From Pseudonocardiales bacterium (lineage in GTDB: Bacteria > Actinomycetota > Actinomycetes > Mycobacteriales > Pseudonocardiaceae), in contig JAODNG010000463.1 in assembly GCA_025465385.1 (NCBI GenBank), positions 1-8,770 on the forward strand: a DNA stretch of 8,770 nt, in the 5' to 3' direction. How positions within the stretch are numbered: position 1 is the stretch's first letter; every line of letters starts with the position of its first letter. This document shows, piece by piece, positions 4,677 to 8,770 of this stretch. The position numbers and the translations under genes are program-made. Under the pieces are notes generated by a model. The model saw nothing but the letters and a program-made list of their open reading frames with translations. It made no database searches and was not told the origin of the DNA.

Positions 4677-6233
4677 GTGCGCCACCGGATACTGCGGTGT
4701 CTGGGAGCGTCCATGATGCTGCTGATGGCGCTGATGGGCGGCTGCACCGCAGGACCCTCAGATCGACCCGCAGTGGCAGTGCGGGACGACAACCTACCTC
4801 CGCAGCGCTTCCAGCCGGCTTTGCCGAGCAGCCCGCCACTACCGCCAGCTGGCGATTACTACCGTAATTCGCTGCCCTGGCGAGACTGCACAGACGCGAT
4901 CAGCGGTGCGCTCGGCATGGCCACCCCACGACGAGTGGAGTGCAGCGAGCTTCGGGTCGATGCCACAGCTGACAGACCAGTATTCGGCAACTCTCTGCAT
5001 CTGGACGTCACCAGGGTCGGCGACGGCCCGGCACCCCTTGTCGTGATCGGCGAGGCGTCCGGGGAGCCCGGAACGGTCCGGGCCGCCCGGCTAGCACAGC
5101 AACTTCCCGCCGCCCTCCTGGACCGCTTCACCCTCATCGGGATGTCCCGCCGCGGCACCGGGCCAAGCGAACCGCTGGATTGCATACCGAAAACCACGCG
5201 GAATCAGATCGTCGGCGTCGACGCTGACCCGAGCCAGGCCGGAGAGCTGGATTCGCTACTTGACATCACCCGCGTCGCCATCGAGACCTGTGTACAGGAT
5301 CTCGGCGAGGTGCTCACCACGATCAGCTCCACCGGCACGGCTGACGATCTTGAGCAGCTCCGGGTCGCCCTCAACGCACCGGTGCTCAACGTGATCTCGC
5401 AAGGTGAGGCGTCCCGTGCGGTCACCGAGTTCCTGCGCCGATACCCTGCCTCGGTGGGGCGGGTGGTGCTCGACGGTGCCGTTGATCCCACCTTCGACGA
5501 CGTGGCCGCCGCGGAGGCCACGCTGATCGCCGCGGACGCTGGATACACCGCTTTCGGCGCCGACTGCGTGGCCCGAGGCTGCCCACTGGGAGCGGACCCG
5601 CGGGGCGCCCTGTTGGCCTTGGCAACGGCACTGCGAGGGAACCCTCTCCAGGTCGGCTGGCAGCCGATCACCGCGGGCGTCGCCTACCAAGCTGTGCTCG
5701 CCACCGTCGGTGATCCGGATCAGTGGCCGCAGCTGTCTCATGCACTGGCAGCTGCCCGCGACGGAGACGGCGCCGAGCTGGCCGCGCTCGTGACGCCAAT
5801 ACTGACCACTGATCGCGGGCTGCCCGCGCGCTTCGACCCGGCATTGGCAACGCACTGCAACGACACCCCCACCAGGGTGCCTCCCGAGCGCGCCCACCAG
5901 CTGGCGAGCCAGTGGCAGCAGCGTTCCGCGCTGTTCGGCCCGCTGTTCGCGGGCCGGCTGCTGCTGTGTAGCGCGTGGCCAGTGCCCTCGCCGCCCCCTG
6001 CATCCGAGGACCGGCCGCTGCCCCCGGTGCTTGTGGTGACCACCGCCGGCGACCCGGTGACCCCAGCTGAAGGCGCCAGACGCACCGCACAGTCCATGCC
6101 GTCAGCGACACTGGTGACCTGGCAGGGCCAGGCACATGGCGCGCTAGCTCATAGCCCCTGCGTCGTCGACCTGGTCACTCGCTTCCTGACCGATGCGTCA
6201 GTACCGCGGCAAGGCACGCTGTGCCCGCCGTAA
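4677..6233 (+). CDS. TAP-like alpha/beta-hydrolase lipoprotein, nucleophile Ser apparently lost
   Basis: This encodes 518 aa. GTG at 4677 is preferred over ATG at 4662 because AGGAG (4667-4671) lies 5 nt before it. A basic N-terminus and hydrophobic core end in LMGGC (Cys23), a lipobox with an unusual Met at -3, so it is probably an exported lipoprotein. The fold is that of secreted tripeptidyl-aminopeptidase-like hydrolases: RRGTGPSEPLDC, RVVLDGAVDPT, GDPVTP with Asp459, and QAHGALAHSPC with His487. The nucleophile elbow normally reads G-G-S-Y-G; here the aligned residues are S-Q-G-E-A, with Gly243 where Ser is expected. It may therefore be non-catalytic or use another residue. The place upstream of msrB and hemQ parallels M. 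tuberculosis Rv2672, annotated as a possible secreted protease. Confidence 0.85.
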   Translation: MRHRILRCLGASMMLLMALMGGCTAGPSDRPAVAVRDDNLPPQRFQPALPSSPPLPPAGDYYRNSLPWRDCTDAISGALGMATPRRVECSELRVDATADRPVFGNSLHLDVTRVGDGPAPLVVIGEASGEPGTVRAARLAQQLPAALLDRFTLIGMSRRGTGPSEPLDCIPKTTRNQIVGVDADPSQAGELDSLLDITRVAIETCVQDLGEVLTTISSTGTADDLEQLRVALNAPVLNVISQGEASRAVTEFLRRYPASVGRVVLDGAVDPTFDDVAAAEATLIAADAGYTAFGADCVARGCPLGADPRGALLALATALRGNPLQVGWQPITAGVAYQAVLATVGDPDQWPQLSHALAAARDGDGAELAALVTPILTTDRGLPARFDPALATHCNDTPTRVPPERAHQLASQWQQRSALFGPLFAGRLLLCSAWPVPSPPPASEDRPLPPVLVVTTAGDPVTPAEGARRTAQSMPSATLVTWQGQAHGALAHSPCVVDLVTRFLTDASVPRQGTLCPP

Positions 6234-6244
6234 TACTAAGAGCA

Positions 6245-6301
6245 CTATTCGACTCCGAATGGCGTCCTGAGACTTGGTTAACCTCTATTCGAGCCGAATA
6301 G
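6245..6301. repeat. Two near-identical inverted repeats between convergent genes
   Basis: CTATTCG-AGC-CGAATAG at 6285-6301 is a perfect 7-bp palindromic stem. ATTCG-ACTC-CGAAT at 6247-6260, within CTATTCGACTCCGAATGG, is a close relative. The copies are 40 bp apart and fill most of the 78-nt gap between the convergent hydrolase and polymerase genes. They may act as a bidirectional terminator, though the stems are AT-rich and only a short CCTTTCT follows on the plus strand; a repeat family or paired protein-binding sites are alternatives. Confidence 0.55.
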
Positions 6302-6311
6302 CGATGCCTTT

Positions 6312-7349
6312 CTAACTGGAGAGGTTCCTACCCTTTGCCCGGCTGGGCTGCACGCGTAGCGGCTCACCGGGCATTTTGGGATATTCCGGCGGGTAGGGCA
6401 GGTCACCAAGGCCGTGGTCGCGCTCGTCACGCAGCGCCCACTCCAGCAGCAACTCCAAGCCGAAGGACTCACTGTCCAGCCCGGCATGCGGGTCACCCCG
6501 CTGCGCGAGCAGCGCGGGTACCGTTAGGACGTCGAAATCGTCCGGATGCACGTCGGTGAGGTCATCCCAATGCACCGGCATGGACACCGTGGCCCGTGGG
6601 GTGCCGCGCACCGACCAGGCCGAGGCGATCGTACGATCCCGCGCCGCCTGGTTGAAGTCGAGAAAGACTCGCTGGCCCCGCTCCTCTTTCCACCATGACA
6701 CGGTGGCCTGTTGCGGTATCCGTCGCGCCACCTCCCGCGCCAGTGCAATCACCGCCCGGCGGACTTGCACGAATGACCACTGCGCGCGGATCCGCACCGC
6801 GACGTGAATCCCCCGGCCGCCGGAGGTCTTCGGGTAGCCGACCACACCTGCCTCAGCCAGCACCTCGCGCAGGACCGCGGCCACCACGGCGGCATCGGCG
6901 AAGCCGGTCCCCGGCTGCGGGTCGAGGTCCACCCGCAGCTCGTCAGGATGATCCACTAGGGGACGGCGCACCGGCCATGGGTGAAAGTCGAACGTGCCCA
7001 GGTTCGCCGCCCAGGCGAGTACGGCAGGCTCAGTGGGACACACTTCGCTGGCGGTGCGTCCGGACGGGAAGGTGATTTCCACCGAATCCACCCAGGCCGG
7101 TGCACCCCGGGGGACCCGTTTGGCGTAGAAGGCCTCCCCGGTGACGCCGTCGACGAAACGCTTCAATGTGACCGGGCGCTGCGCAAGCACTCGGAGTAGC
7201 GGCTCAGAAACAGCAAGGTAGTACTCCACGATCTGCCGCTTGGTGATGCTGCGGTCGGGAAAGTACACCTTGTCCGGGTTGGATACCCGCACAGTGCGCT
7301 CACCCGCAGGGCCGGGCACCGTGATTTCCAGCGCATCACCGCGGGGCAC
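6312..7349 (-). CDS. Stand-alone LigD-type primase/polymerase domain protein
   Basis: This encodes 345 aa, the usual length for stand-alone LigD polymerase-domain proteins such as those encoded apart from ligD in mycobacteria. It belongs to the archaeo-eukaryotic primase superfamily, which adds nucleotides, often ribonucleotides, at DNA ends and gaps in non-homologous end joining. Visible motifs are NPDKVYFP (24-31), GEAFYAKRVPRGAPAWV, metal-binding DxD in RVDLDPQ (Asp141, Asp143), SGGRGIHV (176-183) and LDFNQAARDRTIASAWSVR with the third metal ligand Asp231. The 143-to-231 spacing fits the known LigD catalytic triad as I remember it. No ligase or nuclease domain is fused. The GTG start lacks a ribosome binding site; TAGTTT lies 7 nt upstream, suggesting a leaderless mRNA. 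It diverges from the 7387 gene across 37 nt. Confidence 0.92.
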   Translation of the reverse strand: MPRGDALEITVPGPAGERTVRVSNPDKVYFPDRSITKRQIVEYYLAVSEPLLRVLAQRPVTLKRFVDGVTGEAFYAKRVPRGAPAWVDSVEITFPSGRTASEVCPTEPAVLAWAANLGTFDFHPWPVRRPLVDHPDELRVDLDPQPGTGFADAAVVAAVLREVLAEAGVVGYPKTSGGRGIHVAVRIRAQWSFVQVRRAVIALAREVARRIPQQATVSWWKEERGQRVFLDFNQAARDRTIASAWSVRGTPRATVSMPVHWDDLTDVHPDDFDVLTVPALLAQRGDPHAGLDSESFGLELLLEWALRDERDHGLGDLPYPPEYPKMPGEPLRVQPSRAKGRNLSS

Positions 7350-7386
7350 GATCGGAAAACTACCGCATAACGGTTACCGTGAAGCC
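7350..7386. promoter_or_regulatory. Divergent promoter region with two TANNNT boxes and a palindrome
   Basis: Thirty-seven bases separate two divergent starts. On the minus strand TAGTTT (7362-7357) ends 7 nt before the polymerase GTG. On the plus strand TACCGT (7375-7380) ends 6 nt before the GTG at 7387. Neither start has a Shine-Dalgarno sequence, so both mRNAs are probably leaderless. ACGGT-T-ACCGT (7370-7380) is a perfect palindrome overlapping the plus-strand box and could be an operator. Confidence 0.45.
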
Positions 7387-7734
7387 GTGGTGCGCAGCGA
7401 ACCGCAATCCGACTGGCCGGGCGGCGAGTATGGAGCAAGCCAGCAGGCCGACGCGCAGGAGCGACGTCGGCTGAACGACGACCTGATCGGGCTGGACCGT
7501 GACGATCCCGAGGTGCGAGCCTTCTCCGAGCATCTAGACCGCGCCCACCGGTTGCGTTCCGGATTCACCGTCGAGGGCTACCTGTCCGGAGTCAGCGATT
7601 TCGCGGAGTCGGTCAACCGCACGGAGGGCCCTCGCCGGTTAGCAGCAGTCCTGGTGGTTGTGCTCATCCTGCTCGGCGTAGCCGTCACGCTGTGGCAGGC
7701 AGCGACGTTCGTGCTCACCGCCCTGCTCGGGTGA
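7387..7734 (+). CDS. Small protein with one C-terminal membrane anchor, unknown function
   Basis: This encodes 115 aa. The frame stays open further upstream, but that part overlaps the polymerase gene on the other strand. GTG at 7387 (with another GTG next to it) is chosen for the TANNNT box 6 nt upstream. The first ~80 residues are hydrophilic and rich in Asp, Glu and Arg (RRRLNDDLIGLDRDDPEV, HRLRSGFTVEGYLSGVSDFA). Residues ~84-113 form one transmembrane helix (LAAVLVVVLILLGVAVTLWQ) reaching almost to the C-terminus, so it is probably tail-anchored with its soluble part in the cytoplasm. It ends 19 nt before msrB in the same direction and may be co-transcribed with it. No family recognised. 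Confidence 0.75.
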   Translation: MVRSEPQSDWPGGEYGASQQADAQERRRLNDDLIGLDRDDPEVRAFSEHLDRAHRLRSGFTVEGYLSGVSDFAESVNRTEGPRRLAAVLVVVLILLGVAVTLWQAATFVLTALLG

Positions 7735-7741
7735 GCCCGCG

Positions 7742-7747
7742 TACCGT
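7742..7747 (+). promoter_or_regulatory. Candidate -10 box for msrB
   Basis: TACCGT lies 6 nt before the msrB ATG, the same hexamer and spacing as before the GTG at 7387. There is no ribosome binding site between them. This fits a leaderless msrB transcript in addition to any read-through from the upstream gene. No clear -35 element is visible. Confidence 0.4.
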
Positions 7748-7753
7748 ATTGGC

Positions 7754-8185
7754 ATGGACTCGGTTAAGGGTGTGACGCCCAAGGTCGTCAAGTCCGACGC
7801 CCAGTGGCGCGAGGAGCTCACCCCACAGGAGTATGCGGTGTTGCGTCAAGCAGGCACTGAGCCTCCGGGGACCGGCGAGTACGAGCACACCAAGACCCCG
7901 GGCGTATATGAGTGCCGGGCCTGCGGAGCGGAGCTGTTCCGCAGCGACCACAAGTTCGAGTCGCATTGCGGGTGGCCGTCGTTCTTCACCCCGCTGGCCG
8001 GTGACGCGGTGTTGCTGCGCGAGGACCGCAGCATGTTCTCCAAGCGCGTCGAGGTGCTCTGCGCCACCTGCCACAGCCATCTGGGACACGTCTTCGAGGG
8101 CGAGGGTTACCAAACCCCCACCGATCAGCGCTACTGCATCAACGCGATCTCGCTGCGGCTGGTGCCTGAGGAAGCTGTGCCCTAA
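7754..8185 (+). CDS. msrB: Peptide-methionine (R)-S-oxide reductase MsrB
   Basis: This encodes 143 aa, a normal length for single-domain MsrB. The enzyme reduces methionine-R-sulfoxide in proteins back to methionine, with thioredoxin as the usual electron donor, in the cytoplasm. All hallmarks are present: zinc ligands CRAC (Cys54, Cys57) and CATC (Cys103, Cys106), HCGWPSF with Cys72, HLGHVF, and the catalytic Cys128 in RYCINAISL. Cys72 is at the place often used by a resolving cysteine, but I cannot confirm that role here. The N-terminus is a few residues longer than that remembered for M. tuberculosis Rv2674. The gene lies 19 nt after a small membrane-protein gene and converges with hemQ, 7 nt apart. 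It is probably translated from a leaderless mRNA. Confidence 0.96.
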   Translation: MDSVKGVTPKVVKSDAQWREELTPQEYAVLRQAGTEPPGTGEYEHTKTPGVYECRACGAELFRSDHKFESHCGWPSFFTPLAGDAVLLREDRSMFSKRVEVLCATCHSHLGHVFEGEGYQTPTDQRYCINAISLRLVPEEAVP

Positions 8186-8192
8186 GTCAGCC

Positions 8193-8770
8193 CTACGGCA
8201 ACGCCATGACCAACTCGGCGATCGGCACCCGGGGACCGGTGAAGAACGGCACCTCCTCGCGGACGTGGCGGCGCGCCCGGCTGGCCCGTAGCGCGCGCAT
8301 CAGATCAAGGATGCGAGGCAGTTCGTCGGCTTCGAATGCCAGGATCCACTCGTAGTCGCCGAGCGCGAACGAGGCGACCGTGTTGGCCCGCACGTCAGGA
8401 TAGTCGCGCGCCTGCATTCCGTGCTCGGCGAGCAGCTCCCGGCGTTCGGCGTCGGGCAGCAGGTACCACTCATAAGACCGTACGAACGGGTAGACGCAGA
8501 CGTACCTCTTAGGATCCTCACCCGCCAGAAACGCCGGCACATGGCTCTTGTTGAACTCCGCGGGTCGGTGCAACGCCACCGTCGACCACACCGGCACGCT
8601 CGCCCGGCCCAGTGCGGTGGCGCGGCGTAAGTTGGCGTATCCGGCCTGCAGCGCCTCGATTTCCTTGGCGTGCCACCAGATCATCCAGTCCGCGTCGGCG
8701 CGCAGACCGGCGAGGTCGTAGACCCCGCGGACCACCACCCCCTTGCCCTCCAGCGTCTCGAGGTACTGCT
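8193..8770 (-). CDS. hemQ: Coproheme decarboxylase HemQ/ChdC (N-terminus outside window)
   Basis: The last 191 codons are in view; the frame runs off the right edge and I estimate ~40 N-terminal residues are missing. The enzyme converts coproheme III to haem b with peroxide, the last step of the coproporphyrin-dependent haem pathway of Gram-positive bacteria. The sequence matches actinobacterial members throughout: GVVVRGVYD, GLRADADWMIWW, HRPAEFNKSHVPAFLAGEDP, CVYPFVRSYEWYLLP, FALGDYEWILAFEA and FFTGPRVP. The His of KSHVPAF and the Tyr of VYPFVRS are 17 residues apart, the spacing of distal His118 and catalytic Tyr135 reported for Corynebacterium diphtheriae ChdC (from memory). In M. tuberculosis the equivalent gene Rv2676c is followed upstream by hemY and hemE, which may lie beyond this edge. 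Confidence 0.96.
   Translation of the reverse strand, partial: QYLETLEGKGVVVRGVYDLAGLRADADWMIWWHAKEIEALQAGYANLRRATALGRASVPVWSTVALHRPAEFNKSHVPAFLAGEDPKRYVCVYPFVRSYEWYLLPDAERRELLAEHGMQARDYPDVRANTVASFALGDYEWILAFEADELPRILDLMRALRASRARRHVREEVPFFTGPRVPIAELVMALP

Noticed and set aside
5256..5897. Long minus-strand frame of 213 codons inside the hydrolase gene
   Set aside because: The plus-strand hydrolase is clearly the real gene by family motifs; antisense frames are expected from its GC-rich codons.

Overview
The window is GC-rich actinobacterial DNA. The right half resembles the chromosomal neighbourhood that Mycobacterium tuberculosis has around Rv2672-Rv2676c: a TAP-like secreted hydrolase, msrB, and a convergent hemQ. 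From gene content and codon use I would place it in the Mycobacteriales/Pseudonocardiales group. The genus cannot be read from the sequence.

Left part (1 to about 3560), a plastic or island-like zone. It opens with what looks like the CCA end of a tRNA at 1-12. A decayed tRNA-Val(GAC)-like copy follows at 28-102. About 600 bases hold no convincing gene, and a minus-strand stretch at 721-972 looks coding but has no start codon. Next comes a compact five-gene minus-strand operon (2492 down to 1065). It encodes small (79-117 aa) single-pass membrane proteins with helical tails, spaced by -1 to 16 nt, each with a visible ribosome binding site. A 9-bp GC-rich inverted repeat lies just past the last gene. 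I recognise none of the five; this is the best candidate here for an undescribed system. Upstream of the operon are a start-less minus-strand gene fragment (2690-2995) and a frameshifted, truncated IS3-family insertion sequence on the plus strand (about 3060-3470).

Right part (3562 to end), conserved genes. A DivIVA-like coiled-coil protein (3562-4545) is followed by a lipoprotein of the TAP-like alpha/beta-hydrolase family (4677-6233). The usual nucleophile serine of that lipoprotein appears replaced by glycine. Two near-identical hairpins lie between it and a convergent stand-alone LigD-type primase/polymerase (7349-6312). A small C-terminally anchored membrane protein (7387-7734) diverges from the polymerase gene. 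Then come msrB (7754-8185) and, tail to tail after 7 nt, the partial coproheme decarboxylase gene hemQ (8770-8193), which runs off the right edge.

Themes: msrB (repair of oxidised methionine) and hemQ (peroxide-dependent haem synthesis) link to redox and haem metabolism; the polymerase suggests end-joining repair. Several genes (3562, 7349, 7387, 7754) lack a ribosome binding site and instead have a TANNNT box 6-8 nt before the start codon, as expected for leaderless transcripts.
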